Shown here one piece after another: positions 11,251-21,541 of a DNA stretch of 42,941 bases. The stretch is from positions 1 to 42,941 of the forward strand of contig JAIVFJ010000422.1 of assembly GCA_025765615.1 (NCBI GenBank), written 5' to 3'. The notes under the pieces were generated by a model. It did not search any database. It saw only the letters and a list, made by a program, of their open reading frames with translations, and had not been told where the DNA came from. The stretch comes from Zopfochytrium polystomum. Its lineage: Eukaryota; Chytridiomycota; Chytridiomycetes; Chytridiales; Chytridiaceae. Numbering within the stretch: the stretch's first letter is position 1; every line of letters begins with the position of its first letter. Position numbers and translations under genes: made by a program.

Positions 11251-12277
11251 ATGTTCCAAAGGCCCCTCCGCGATCAGCCTGCTGCTCTCTCCGACGGCAT
11301 CTTCAACCTCTTCCAGAAGCAGCCAGCTGCAGCAACCAAGCCCGCAACCCACGACACCGTCGCCAAGATCCGCGAGGACTTTCTCTTCGCCCTGATCTGT
11401 AAGGAGCCGCGCCATCGCCGTCTCATGAGCTCTTTAACTAACTACCTCCTTCTCCCCAGACATCGTCGCCACGGCCATCACCGACCGCACCGACGACCCG
11501 CGCACCCGGCACTGGATGTTCCGCACGCTGGTCGACGTCGTCAAGCGATCGCGATCGTCCTTTAACGACCTGCAGCTGGCCCTGCTGTACTTTGTCCGGC
11601 TCCGCAAGGCCGCCGGCCACGACTCGGTCTCGACGCCGCAGGCGCCGTCGCAGACCAAGTCCATCCACGTGCTGCTTCGCGAGCGATCGCCGCAGCTGCA
11701 CCACCACGATCACTGCCCCTCAAACCCCTGCCACAGCCACCATCATCAGGTGGCCACACCCCCGATCAGCCCCGCCGCCGACACCACCACCACCACCACC
11801 GACGCCGTCGTCCCGCACTCCCCTCTCCCCGCCGTCCCCCTCTCCGCAACCCCTCCCCCCCTCCCACCCACCCCACCACCTCCGACCCCATCCACCTACC
11901 AGACCTTCCTCGCCTGCCTGATCCTCGCCCGCAAATACCAGCACGACACGCACTTCAACAACCGCGCCTGGTCCGTCATCACCCACTTCCCCCTCTCGGC
12001 GATCGACGCCGCGGAGCGGCGCGCGCTGGCCGGGCTGGACTACGCGCTGGCGGTGGATGGGCGCGTCGGCGCGGACGGGACGACGGCGTTTGCGAGGTTC
12101 TGCGCGGTGCCGGTGGCGGCGGCGATGCGGCTTGTGGACGTGAGGGCGAGGGTGGAGAGGGTGAAGGAGGCAAGTGCGGCGGCCGCGGGAAGGAAGAGGG
12201 GGAGGGAGGAGGAAGAGGAGGAGGTTGAAAGCGATGGGTTTTTGGAGGCGGGTTTTTTGAAACGGAGGGCGATATGA
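11251..12277 (+). CDS. Pho85-type (Pcl/Pas1-like) cyclin, array member H
   Basis: Exons 11251-11398 and 11460-12277 give 321 residues. Exon 1 (MFQRPLRDQPAALSDGIFNL...) ends VAKIREDFLFALI with donor GTAAGG; the 61-base phase-1 intron has a CTAAC branch site and splits the Tyr of YIVATAITDR. First cyclin helices: FRTLVDVVKRSRSSFNDLQL and ALLYFVRLRKA (about residues 69-100). A spacer of about 100 residues rich in His, Thr and Pro follows, then FLACLILARKYQHDT, NRAWSVITHFPLSAIDAAER (about 199-240) and FARFCAVPVAAAMRLVDV. The tail carries KRGREEEEEE. The next gene is tail-to-tail with it: the small secreted gene on the minus strand. Confidence 0.87.
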
Positions 12278-12607
12278 AGCTCGATGTGTCCTTTCCTTTT
12301 TTGTTTTTCCTGGCCGATGTAATGGCTGTATCGTTTTTACAAGGCTTCTAACTTAATATATACAACGATTATACCAACTGTATCCAATCAATGACACTTG
12401 CTTGGTCAAGCGGCGGAGGCTAAAGAGAACAATTTGGATCGTTCAATGCGGATGAAGAAAACAAGATCGCATTCGGGTGAGTGAAAAACGTTGTATTTTT
12501 GCATTCAACTGAGCGTGAGGAGAAAAAAGTGAGGGAAAAACAGTGATTGAGAGACACAGAGGAGTAGAGCGAAAGGGATAGCGAGCCTCAAAACCCCCGC
12601 CCCCCCA
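12278..12607. other. Convergent 3' region between cyclin H and small secreted gene
   Basis: About 330 A/T-richer bases between two stop codons that face each other. No gene is seen; it presumably holds the two 3' untranslated ends. Confidence 0.4.
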
Positions 12608-13108
12608 TCAGCGGCGCCTGCGGTGCATGATCCCGGCCTCCCTCAACGCGGCCTCGATTTTCTTCAGCGTCAAAGCGTTCCTCAACCTCGTCGCTACCGA
12701 CTCCTTCTGCGCGTGTGTCCCAGTGGCCAGGATCTTGACGTCGTCCTCCGACACGCCAAACTTTTGTGCGATCTTGCGCTCGATGGTCTCCTCATGGCGA
12801 GCGGCTTCGTTTTGCGCGTGGGCTGCGGCCATCTCTTCGCGACTGCCGGCGGCGTGGCGGTGCTGAGCAAGCGCTTGGCTGAGGGGAGTTTGGGGGGTGG
12901 AGTAGGGTGTGTGTGTTTCAAAGTTGGAAGTTTTGTTGTGGACGCGGAAAGCAGCTTGGGGGTTAGTCTTCGAAAGAAGAAAGAAGCAAGTTGCGGGGAT
13001 AATAGAAGAAGAGGGCAAAGTGAGTGCGAGAGCCCAGCACACGCGAGCTTACCCTGCCAACAGTGCGAGGACTACGACGAAGAAAAGAATCTGGAGCGAA
13101 GGGCGCAT
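12608..13108 (-). CDS. Small secreted protein, paralogue 1
   Basis: Exons 13108-13053 and 12878-12608 give 108 residues. Exon 1 encodes a signal peptide (MRPSLQILFFVVVLALLAG); cleavage is likely after ALA in GQALAQ. The mature part has a heptad-like charged region, ERKIAQKFGVSEDDVKILAT, GTHAQKESVATRLRNALTLK, IEAALREAG, and ends MHRRRR. The phase-2 intron falls exactly where it does in the paralogue at 21116-21542, and the two genes align over their whole length. I do not recognise the family. Secretion is predicted from the signal peptide; the terminal Arg run could be a processing or binding site. GTACAAAA about 140 bases upstream may be its TATA-like box. Confidence 0.8.
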
Positions 13109-13166
13109 TTTTTGATGAAAGGCACAGTGAACTGAGATAGGGTTGGGGGAGGGTTGGTTTTTCTTT

Positions 13167-13198
<32 letters not shown>

Positions 13199-13480
13199 AT
13201 GGTGGAGGACAGGAGTGGAGTGGCCGTTGCGACGAGCCCGTCCCTTTTTGTACGCTCCGTGCAAAGAGTAGAAGCATCAATAACCCGGCCCACAACTTTG
13301 ATCGAGCACGCATTAGCTATTGCCTATCTGGCAGACACGTCGCTGCGTCCAGCTCACAGCCACACACCCTGTAACGGAGGGTGATGGTGGAAGGTGAACG
13401 GTGGATACGGGAACAAGCTGCCGAGGGCTGCGGAAGTCTCTGCCGAACACACGCCCTTGGCCCAAATTAGGAGCTTTTTG
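13109..13480. other. Spacer between small secreted gene and LysM gene
   Basis: About 370 bases. It should contain the missing end of the LysM domain if that gene were complete, but none of the three minus-strand frames gives a credible LysM second half. It also holds the promoter of the small secreted gene. Confidence 0.4.
13171..13199. repeat. (TG)n microsatellite
   Basis: About 14 TG dinucleotides in the 5' flank of the minus-strand small secreted gene, 60-90 bases upstream of its start codon. Confidence 0.8.
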
Positions 13481-14581
13481 TCAGGGTCTTACCTGACATC
13501 CATACAAGAGGCACACGCCCTCGAGGGTGTCGCTCGGCCCGACCACGTGGCGCCGCAACGCGACGGCGCCCGCGGCCGCCGCGATCCCCGTCCCGCGGTC
13601 GCTGTTCCGGCGACCCATCGCTACCATCGCGGCCGTGCCAGCGGCCCTAGGCGCCAACCGACCACTCCACTCTGCCAACGCGGGGCCAGCGGCGGCCGCA
13701 ATCATCGGTGGGGGGTTTCCCTCATCAGAGTGTCGTTCGCGGGCACGCGCGGCGGCGGCCGCTAGTGATGACGGAGGCGACGGCCGACGACCGCTGCTCG
13801 CGCGGTGGTGTTCGCGGTTGTGGTGGTGGTGGTGGTAGTGGTGGCGGTGCGCGGGTTCGGTGGTAGTGCCCGCCAACGCCGCGGCGGCCACCGCGGCGAT
13901 CGCGAGCGGCGGCGGTGGCTTCGTTTTGCCGGGTCGGCGGCCTGGTCCGCCGCTGAGCGGATCCCACGCCGCTGCACCTGGAGCGGGCGAGATCGCTAAG
14001 GATTGTGACGCGGAGGCGGTTGGCGCAGACAGCGAGAGAAAGGACGCAGAGGGGGAGGTGGAGGGTGAGGAAGTGGAGGTGGTGGTGGTGGTGGCGGCGG
14101 AGGGGGTCGAAGCGGAAGAGGGCGACGGTGGTGAAGAGTTGGTGGTCGTCGTGGTCGTGTTGGTGGCAGCAGGAGCAGCAGCGGGAGCAGCGGTAGCAGG
14201 GGTCGCCGCGCCGTCGTTGACAGCGTCACGCCGCGGGTAGTCGTCCCAGCCAGGATCGTCGTGGAGGTCCGAGGAGAAGATCGAGAAGGCAGAGGAGGAG
14301 GAGGAGGAGGAGGAGGAGGACGACGACGATAAGGACGACAAGTACGAGGGGAGTCTGTGTGGCTCGTCGCCGTCGTCGTGGTCGTCGTCCTCCGAGGAGG
14401 AAGAGGACTGCTGGGAAGAAGGCGACGGGGACAGCGGGTGTAGTGGTGGTGGCGGGGGTGGTGGTGGATGTAGTGGTTGTGGTGGTATTGGGGGTGATTG
14501 TGGTGATTGCGTGGTCTTCATCGTCGCCAGGGTCGTCGCCGGCTGGTCAAAGCCGTGGAGACGGTGGTTGTGCTGCTGCAT
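13481..14581 (-). CDS. LysM protein, domain cut short
   Basis: Starts at the ATG at 14581 (MQQHNHRLHGFDQPA) and runs 366 codons to 13481. Most of it is low complexity: Pro runs, a long Ser run, Thr/Ala-rich blocks and a His run. The last 25 residues read RRHVVGPSDTLEGVCLLYGC, the first strand and helix of a LysM domain (consensus H.V..gDTL.gI...YG). Right after YGCQ the DNA is a good donor, GTAAGA, after base 13493; reading through stops four codons later. Fungal intracellular LysM proteins continue with the second helix and strand, which I cannot find downstream. So the final exon is missing, distant or lost. Ligand binding is unlikely in this form. Confidence 0.55.
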   Translation of the reverse strand: MQQHNHRLHGFDQPATTLATMKTTQSPQSPPIPPQPLHPPPPPPPPLHPLSPSPSSQQSSSSSEDDDHDDGDEPHRLPSYLSSLSSSSSSSSSSSSSAFSIFSSDLHDDPGWDDYPRRDAVNDGAATPATAAPAAAPAATNTTTTTTNSSPPSPSSASTPSAATTTTTSTSSPSTSPSASFLSLSAPTASASQSLAISPAPGAAAWDPLSGGPGRRPGKTKPPPPLAIAAVAAAALAGTTTEPAHRHHYHHHHHNREHHRASSGRRPSPPSSLAAAAARARERHSDEGNPPPMIAAAAGPALAEWSGRLAPRAAGTAAMVAMGRRNSDRGTGIAAAAGAVALRRHVVGPSDTLEGVCLLYGCQVRP

Positions 14582-14586
14582 GGGGA

Positions 14587-14660
14587 AAGAGAGAGAGAGA
14601 GGGAGGGAGAGAGAGAGACAGAGAGAGAGAGACAGAGAGACAGAGAGAGAGACAGAGAGG
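14587..14660. repeat. (GA)n/(GACA) microsatellite
   Basis: Purine-only GAGA tract with GACA interruptions, directly upstream of the LysM start codon, so it would lie in its promoter or 5' leader. Confidence 0.75.
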
Positions 14661-16728
14661 GCGGAGTGTGTGTCTGTCTCTCGTACAACGAACACAGCAA
14701 AAAAAACTCTTCCGGTTTCAGAACGACCACATATTTTTCTTTTTGGAAACCTGTTGCGAGGAAGTTTCCTTGCCTCCACTGCCCAAAAGGCTTCCCCAAG
14801 CAGGAGAGGTTGGCTACATACCACAATTATGTTTCAATTATTTACGACAGAGCTTCCTCTCCATGTTCTGAGTTCTGGAGTCACACAAAAATGCACAGTC
14901 TCCACCTCCTTTGCATTCCACTGGTAACTACCCTGCAATGATGTGTGTTGATGATTGAGACGCTCAGTCGTGAATGGTTTGTTTTTATTTTGGGGTGCTG
15001 CATATTCAGTTGCTGCTCTGCTGGAGGTTGACCAGCTGTCCATTATGGCAGGGTGCCAAAGGCACAGTTGTGAGGCAGAGGCAGAGCCTGGGAGGCATCT
15101 CTGAGTCACAATGCCTGGGAGGCAAAGGGTAGGGAGACATTCAGGTGGCCCAGCCTGGGAGATGGGAGATGATTACACCCTGTTGCATCACGCTGATGTG
15201 GCCAAATTCCATGGAGTATGTGAGCAAAGAAGTGATCATGGCTCCAGATCAATTTCTATAGAATTGCCAATGTAAAGCACAATGATGTGGTGTCCAGGCC
15301 GTGGATCGAAACCTCAGGAACCTTAGCAAGCACTCGTACAGCGCTCAAATTTCTGCAGAGGAGTACGATCGGGTCAGAGGACCTTGAATAAAGTACTTCC
15401 AATCAATGTGCACACACTCCAACAAAGTCTACCACTTCCAGACTATAACCATGTCGCCTCTGCTTTTATTGTAAGAATGCCATGGCAAGCTGCTCAATTA
15501 CACCGGCAGTCGCCCTTGCGCTGAGCAAAAAGGAAAAGTCAGCCTGGCCCAAACCACTGAGGACCTCAAGCTGACACTCAGCTTGAAAACTGCAGACACT
15601 TTGCTGCCTCAAGGCCGCTATCTCCGCAGCGGGGACAGCCGACGACACAGCGTCATAGCAGTGGCACACTAAGACACACCTGAACTTACTCGTTCCGCTC
15701 ACAATGTGTCATTTCTGTCACGAGGTGGTGCCCGTTGATTGTTGGGATACCCTCTGCAACTCATGATCCAGGCCCCCGTGATTTTTGAGCGTTAATTCAC
15801 AGAGCAAGAAGAGAGAGACTGCCCGCTCTGCCCAACTCCCAGGTTTCGTTTCCGACTTGGGCGCTGTCCAGACGCTCCAGTTGGTATTTTAGCTTCCCTA
15901 TTGTAAAGGTAAGTCGCGCATATATTCCAGTTCATAATTGGACTCTTCTTGTGAAATCCTGGACGCGCGGTGTGTACTGCGCGGCGCCAGCTGGGTCCAA
16001 CACTTACAGTGTTTACCTCGCCCACTTCAACAAACACGAAATAATAAATACCTTCAAGTTTCCGCAGTTCTGTGTATCTGATTCTCTGAACCGGGAAAAA
16101 AAAAACACCCAGCCACAGAACGACGAAGCACATTTCCATTCTGATCTAACTATTCACATAAAAAATTTTCATTCCATTCTGTTCATTTTGGCAGAGTTCG
16201 TGTGTACTGCAAGTGAAATTGTGCATGTTGAATCTTTGGAGGCCTCCACGAAAAACGTGTCGCCCCCCACTGTACGAAAATGCTTTTGTTTTCGGTTGCA
16301 TTTGTCAGCCACGGGGGGTCTAACTCTGATGATATACCGAAACCCTGCACTGCCACCAACACTTGTTGATCCCAACAGCCGCGTAACGCGTATCAAGGAA
16401 CCCATTCCCTTTTTTTACTGAAATCTGTGGGGGGTGAACATGGTTTCAAGTCCATTAGAATCCAGAAAAAAAGGCGTCCACTGCGTGTAGTGTTTCTTTC
16501 GAACGCCCGGCGCGGGGCGAGTTGTGAGGACTGCTCCGAGTTTGAAAGGAGCTTTTGAACTGAATTATGGTAATATTTTAAGCTGCCGAGCAAAAAAAAA
16601 AGAGAGGAAACTGAACAAATCGCAACCACTCACTCACAGTGCACGGCGCACGACCCGACCCCGCCCCCCCGCCAGACGAAACCTCCCGACCCATCGACGC
16701 TTGCCAGACAAACCACTTCAACGCGCGA
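14661..16728. other. Gene-poor island of different composition
   Basis: About 2 kb without a convincing gene. From about 14930 to 16620 the sequence is clearly less GC-rich and lacks the C/G-ending codon pattern of the neighbouring genes. The best frame is 78 codons on the minus strand (15466-15702: VPAAEIAALRQQS, FLLSARATAGVIEQLAMAF) and matches nothing I know. No terminal repeats or element ends were found. It may be an old, decayed insertion. Confidence 0.35.
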
Positions 16729-18591
16729 TCATCGTCGCGACATGAACCCGCTCCCTTCATCCATCCGATGCGCAAAAGCGCGGTTCCTCTGGATCATGTC
16801 CGACGCGCGCAGTCCCTCCATGTCGGCGCGGCCGCGCGCGAACCCATCGCCGCCCGCACCGCCGGCTCCGCCGCCAAACAGGTCGCCGCCGCCGCGCCTC
16901 TCCGCCGCCCGCTCCCGCGCGGCCTCCTCCTCCTCCTTGCGCCGGTCCGCCTCCAGCCGCGCCTTGCGCTCCATCTCGGCGTCGCGCGCTCCCGCCGTCA
17001 TCGCCGCCAGCCGCTCCTCCCGCCGCCGCGCTTCGGCCTCTGCCGCTGCCGACTGCTCGTCGCTGCCCTTTCGCTCGCTGCTGCTTGCGAGCCCGCGGAC
17101 GCCGTCGCGTTGCTGCTGCTGGTGCTGGTGGCGGTTGTCGGCTTGGCGGGGCGGCGTGCGGGACCCGGACGGGGTGCGTCTGCGCCTGACGGGCTGCTGC
17201 GGGGGTGTGCGGCTTCGCGACCGATTCCGTCTCGGAGGCGTTCGCGAGCGAGACCTACGCGCCCACCGGTCGCGGCTGCTGGGTCGCTGGCGATCCTGGT
17301 CACGCTGACGCTGCGCGTTGTCCTGGTAATCGGCATCACGGCGGCTCATTCCATGACCCTCCGTACGGCGGTGGCGCGGCTGGTCGTCGTCTTCCCGCCT
17401 GCGACCGATGTTGCGAATGTCGTCCTCCATGTCGCGGCGCCGGCCGTCACGACTGCGACCTTCATCACGATCACGACCCCCGCCGCCAGCCCTGTACGAT
17501 GGATCGGATTCGGGCGAAACGAGGTAGCGGTTCCGTTCGTTGTCCAGGCTTCGGCGCCTCTTTTGTCCGCCGATATGTCCTTCTGGGCTTCTGCTTCGCT
17601 TTCTGCTCCGATCGGCACTGCGGTTTTCGTTCCTGTCGCTGTCGCTGTCGTCGTCGCTCTGATCGTTCGCCTTTGCCTCCTTGCCTTTTGCTCGTTTCTT
17701 CTCCTCCTTCCTCCGCTTCTTTTCCTCCTTCTTCTCTCGCTTTTTCCGCTCCTTTTCCGTTTCCTTGGCTTGGACGATGGCTTTTTTGCGAAGAGGATTG
17801 TCCATGATAGCCTTTAGTGAGGCGTGCTCCCGTTGCTTGATGGCAAACAGAGGATCTTCTCGGATCTTGTTTGCAATGTCGCGGGCGCTGTTAGCGTTTG
17901 CTCCGTAAATGATGGCATCGGTGGGGTTGAATGAAGACTTGGACGACAGCTAATACATGCGATTGGACGGAAGACAGGGTCAGCGCATTCCCCAGACCCA
18001 GCCAAAGCCTTACCCACCACCACCCACTCTCTTTGCACTCGCTTGCTCACCCGGGCATGCACACCCACCGACACCCCCTTCTCCCCAATCACACATAGAA
18101 CGCACACTCTCTGGGCGAGACAAGAGAAGACAAGCATCGCACCTCCTCGGCAGTGGATCCCGATTCGATCAGCTTGTCGATCCTCTTCTTTCCGAGCAGA
18201 AAGGCCTCGCGGTCCTCTGGCAGGACGGTGGAGGAAGATCCGGCGGGGGCGGCGTAGAGCCACTCGACCCTCTGGACCTTTTTCTTGATCTTGCCCGACT
18301 GCTCGTGCAGCTGCTGCAGCTCCTGTGCGGCGCGCTCCTCCTCCAGCTCCTTTTTCAGCTGCTCAATCTTTTTCTGCTCCTCGGCGGCCTTGCGCTCGCG
18401 GAGGTAGACCGTCTCGATGTTCTTGAGGGTCCCCGGGTGCCATGATTTTTTCAAGTTCTACAGGGCCGGGGGAGAAGGGGGAAGAGGCCAGAAAGCGAGG
18501 GTTAGTTGGGTGTGCGGATTTACGGACTCTTTGGATGTGCCTCCTTCGGTCCATCCTCTCCACACCATACCACACACACACCCTCTCTCGC

Positions 18592-18637
<46 letters not shown>

Positions 18638-18747
18638 CGCCGTCGGGCGAGGGGGCATCGGGGGCATCGGCGTGCAGCGGGGGAGGGGGGACCCGGCCAC
18701 GCTGCACGCTGGATCTGCGCTTCACTCACCAGGTCACCTCCACCCAT
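16729..18747 (-). CDS. CWC25: Pre-mRNA-splicing factor CWC25
   Basis: Three exons (18747-18730, 18457-18143, 17949-16729) give 517 residues. The 18-base first exon encodes MGGGDL, and splicing restores MGGGDLNLKKSWHPGTLKN, the invariant Cwc25 N-terminus. A coiled coil (about residues 25-65) leads to RVEWLYAAPAGSS, as in Cwc25 proteins. Exon 3 starts LSSKSSFNPTDAIIYGANAN and contains NKIREDPLFAIKQREH, another family hallmark. The remainder is Lys/Glu-rich, then Arg/Ser/Asp-rich with SRSRTPP repeats. Cwc25 joins the spliceosome for the first transesterification step. The start lies 127 bases from the divergent esterase-like gene, so the two likely share a bidirectional promoter. Confidence 0.92.
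18582..18634. repeat. (CT)n microsatellite inside CWC25 intron 1
   Basis: CT repeats with CTCG interruptions, within the first intron of CWC25, where they read as GA on the sense strand. Confidence 0.8.
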
Positions 18748-18874
18748 CTTGCACAAAACGAAATAACAAATAACAGTGACCACTAAAGATCAACGAATTG
18801 GTGGTTCTGACTGAACCTTGAACCTTGAACCCTGAACCCTAAACCTTGGCTTGCAAATTAATATTACCCTTTGC
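18748..18874. promoter_or_regulatory. Bidirectional promoter with TTGAACC repeats
   Basis: The 127 bases between two divergent start codons (CWC25 and the GDS-esterase-like gene). Near 18815-18846 stands a run of about five imperfect 7-base units (TTGAACC, CTGAACC, CTAAACC). The last units resemble telomere-type CCCTAAA sequence. A regulatory role is inferred from position. Confidence 0.45.
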
Positions 18875-18970
18875 ATGAGTGGCGGCAACGGAGAGGGCGG
18901 CGTCAGCGGCGGCGTCACCGCCGGCGGCGATCAACCCGCCCACCACCACCTCCTTCCCCTCCTGCCCCTC

Positions 18971-19004
<34 letters not shown>

Positions 19005-20835
19005 TGCAGCACTCTGCAAAGTCCACCACCACCAACAACGCCGGCTTCTCCCAGCGGCTTCGCTGGGTGCTTGCCGCAATCGCCGCCGCCGGCGTCGTCA
19101 TGCTTGTCAGCGACTCGTTCCTGCTGCTCTTCAACCGCAGCCACCTCCTCCTCCGCCCGCCGCCGCTTCAATCGCCACAATCGCCGCCACCACCACCACC
19201 ACCACCACCACCACCACCACCACCACTTCTGCCGCCGCCACCGCTGCCACCGTCGTCGATCAAGTCCGGTGCCGCCGACTCCGCCGGTGGTTACCCCGTG
19301 GCGGAGTGGATCTGCCGCGACCTGTACTCGCTGCCGGGCTTCATCGACCCGACCGCTCGCGCCTGGCGCCCGCTGCTTCCCGACGTCATCGGCGGCGCGC
19401 CCTGCCCGCAGTTCGACATTGCGTCCTTCCGCTCCACGGGCGCGCCGCTCCCCGCCCACATGCGCAACCGCTTCGTCGTGCTGGTAGGCGACTCGCAGGA
19501 CCGCAAGACGGTCGAAACGCTGTGCCAGCCGGGAACCGTCGGCGCGTCCCTCGGCGTCCTCACGATCAACGCCCGCGTCGTGTCCCCCGACCGCAACGTC
19601 TCGGGCGACCCGCGCCTCCCCGACTCGCGCGTCTGCGTCCTGCGCAGACCCAACCCGCTCGACGCGACCCGGAACGACTTTTTCGCGGTGATCAACATCT
19701 TCCACTTTGGGGTCACCCGCGACCCCAACGTCGTCATTACGAACCCCGTCAACTACTACCGCCCGGACTCGGAGCCGCACGGCACCTTGGACCGCGTCCG
19801 CCACATCCCGCACATCCTCAACGCCGCCGTCGCGGCGTTCGTCCCCGAGGCCTGCGACCCGCTCCTCGCCCCGGCCTGCCCGCTGCCGCCGCCACCGACC
19901 CACCGCGAATCGTCGGACCCGCAGACTCCTAACCCTCCGCAACAACCGCTCTCGTCGTCGACAACCCCGCCGTGGTTCCCGAAACCAGCCCTCGTCCTCG
20001 CCCACTCGGCCTTCTGGGACATCAAGCGCTGGGTCGAGGACCTGCACCTGCCCGCCCGCGCCGTCGCAGCCTCCCCGCTGCACCACGCCGCCTACGTCGC
20101 CAGACTCGACTCGGAGCTGTACGCCCCGCTCCTCGACGTGCTTTCCGCGGCGTACGGGACGACTCCAAACACACACGCGCCCTCGTCGTCGTCGGCGACG
20201 GCGGCGGCGGCGCGCGCCGCCGCCCGCGCCCGCCTCTTCTTCCGCACCAGCCCCGCCGCCAGCCCCTCCGTCTCCCTCGGCGCCATCCCGCGCGCCCTCA
20301 ACGACATGGTCAACGCCGCCACGCGCCACGTCGCCGCCGCCGCCGGCTGGCACCGCCCCCGTCCGGACGACGTCGACGCCGACGTCGACGACTGGGACGC
20401 CGCCGCAAAAAAGCGCCCCCGCCGCCGCGTCCCGCGCGTCGTCGACTGGGCCGCCGTCGCCGCCGCCTCGTGCGACGCGTGCTGGGAGGACGACGGGTTC
20501 CACCAGGACCCGACCAGTTGAGTGTGGGTGGTGGTGGGGCGTGTGTATGTGTGTGTGTGTGTGTGTCGATGCAAAACCGCGGGCTTCTAACTTGCCAACT
20601 TGTGCCACCCCCCCGCCGCTAAAACCCAGGCCGCGAAACCTTTATCAACATGATCGTCCACGAGCTGCGGCTCCTCCACGAAGACGAACACGATGCGGCT
20701 CCGTATCCGCAGCTACCCTCCACCGTACTTCCTCCACCATCCACCTTCCGGGTTTCCCTTCGCAGTCTCCACCCATCGTCCCCCACCCATCGCAGCCCCT
20801 TCGACCCAACAATAATTACAACCGAGTGGCGATGA
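18875..20835 (+). CDS. GDS-motif (PC-esterase/SGNH-like) type II membrane protein
   Basis: Exons 18875-20516 and 20630-20835 give 615 residues. A Gly/His-rich and poly-Gln N-terminus (ten Gln at 34-43) precedes a single membrane helix, RWVLAAIAAAGVVMLVSDSF (about 64-83), then a poly-Pro stalk, so a Golgi or secretory type II protein is predicted. The lumenal domain has RFVVLVGDSQDRKTVETLC (GDS at 205-207), LVLAHSAFWDIKRW, FRTSP and finally DDGFHQDPTS (D540-x-x-H543). GDS plus DxxH is the catalytic signature of PC-esterases (Cas1/TBL/PMR5 relatives), which move or remove acyl groups on glycans. The intron (donor GTTGAG) falls just after the DxxH block; splicing gives TSRETFINMIVHELRL. The substrate is unknown. 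Confidence 0.72.
18972..19004. repeat. CAG repeat coding for poly-Gln
   Basis: Uninterrupted AGC/CAG triplets in the esterase-like gene, encoding ten consecutive Gln residues before LQHS. Confidence 0.85.
19187..19228. repeat. CCA repeat coding for poly-Pro
   Basis: CAC/CCA triplets in the esterase-like gene, encoding most of a Pro stalk between the membrane helix and the catalytic domain. Confidence 0.85.
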
Positions 20836-20977
20836 AATGAGCAAAGGAGACCGAAAACTGAGAATCACATTATAATGAATGTTGCGTTTGTTCATTCGTG
20901 TGTGTGTCTGGCTCCTGTCTTTGTTGGCGCGGTGGTGCCTGCCGATGTGGCATCCACCCACTAACAACCAGCCTCGC

Positions 20978-20986
20978 GTATAAATT
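20978..20986 (+). promoter_or_regulatory. TATA box of small secreted paralogue 2
   Basis: GTATAAATT, 130 bases upstream of the ATG at 21116. Confidence 0.4.
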
Positions 20987-21115
20987 GCAGCGACCAAGGC
21001 GAAACTCCTCTCCACCATCGCAAGCACTCTTCCTGCCCCTCCTCTCCATCACAACAATCCTACCAAAGAAAAGAATCTGCCCTTAAAACTGCGGTTGCAC
21101 TCATCGGCTCCAAAA

Positions 21116-21541
21116 ATGCGATTTTCCCAGCGACTCCTCTTCTTCGTTGTGGTCCTCGCTATGTTGGCAGCGTAAGCTCGACTCGCCTTTCTTTCATGAC
21201 CACGTACGCTTCTTGCTTTCAATCGGACTCAACTCGCTTCGCTTCCACTTTTCCCACAGCCAAGTGCTTGCCCAAGGCCGCCACGCCGCATCCAATCGAC
21301 ACGACATGGCCGCCGCATCCGAGCATAACGAGGCCTTACACGAAAAACACCGAAAGGAGGACGCGCGCGAGCTTAAAATCGCGCAAACTTTGGGCATTCC
21401 GTTGAAAGATGTTCGAATCCTTATCCACGGAACAAAGAGCGAGAAGGAGGCGGTGGCTGCCCAGCTGAAACAAGCTCACGAGTGGGAGCAAGTTGAAAAG
21501 CAATTGAAGGAGCTTGGGTTTGCGTTACGGCGACGCCGTTG

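Noticed and set aside
13260..13440. Possible last LysM exon (RSPRQLVPVST) on the minus strand
   Set aside because: Too short to complete the domain, no good acceptor in phase, and a stop follows without the expected helix.
15300..15345. tRNA-like B-box (GATCGAAACC)
   Set aside because: Does not fit the GGTTCGANTCC consensus and no cloverleaf arms could be paired around it.
18810..18846. Interstitial telomere from a chromosome fusion
   Set aside because: Only about five degenerate units, mostly TTGAACC; too short and too imperfect, so it is listed as a promoter repeat instead.
18839..20608. 589-codon open frame on the minus strand, antisense to the esterase-like gene
   Set aside because: It is a mirror of GC-rich codons and repeats (poly-Gln and poly-Pro runs read as low-complexity) and has no domain; the plus-strand gene has clear motifs, a membrane helix and a supported splice site.
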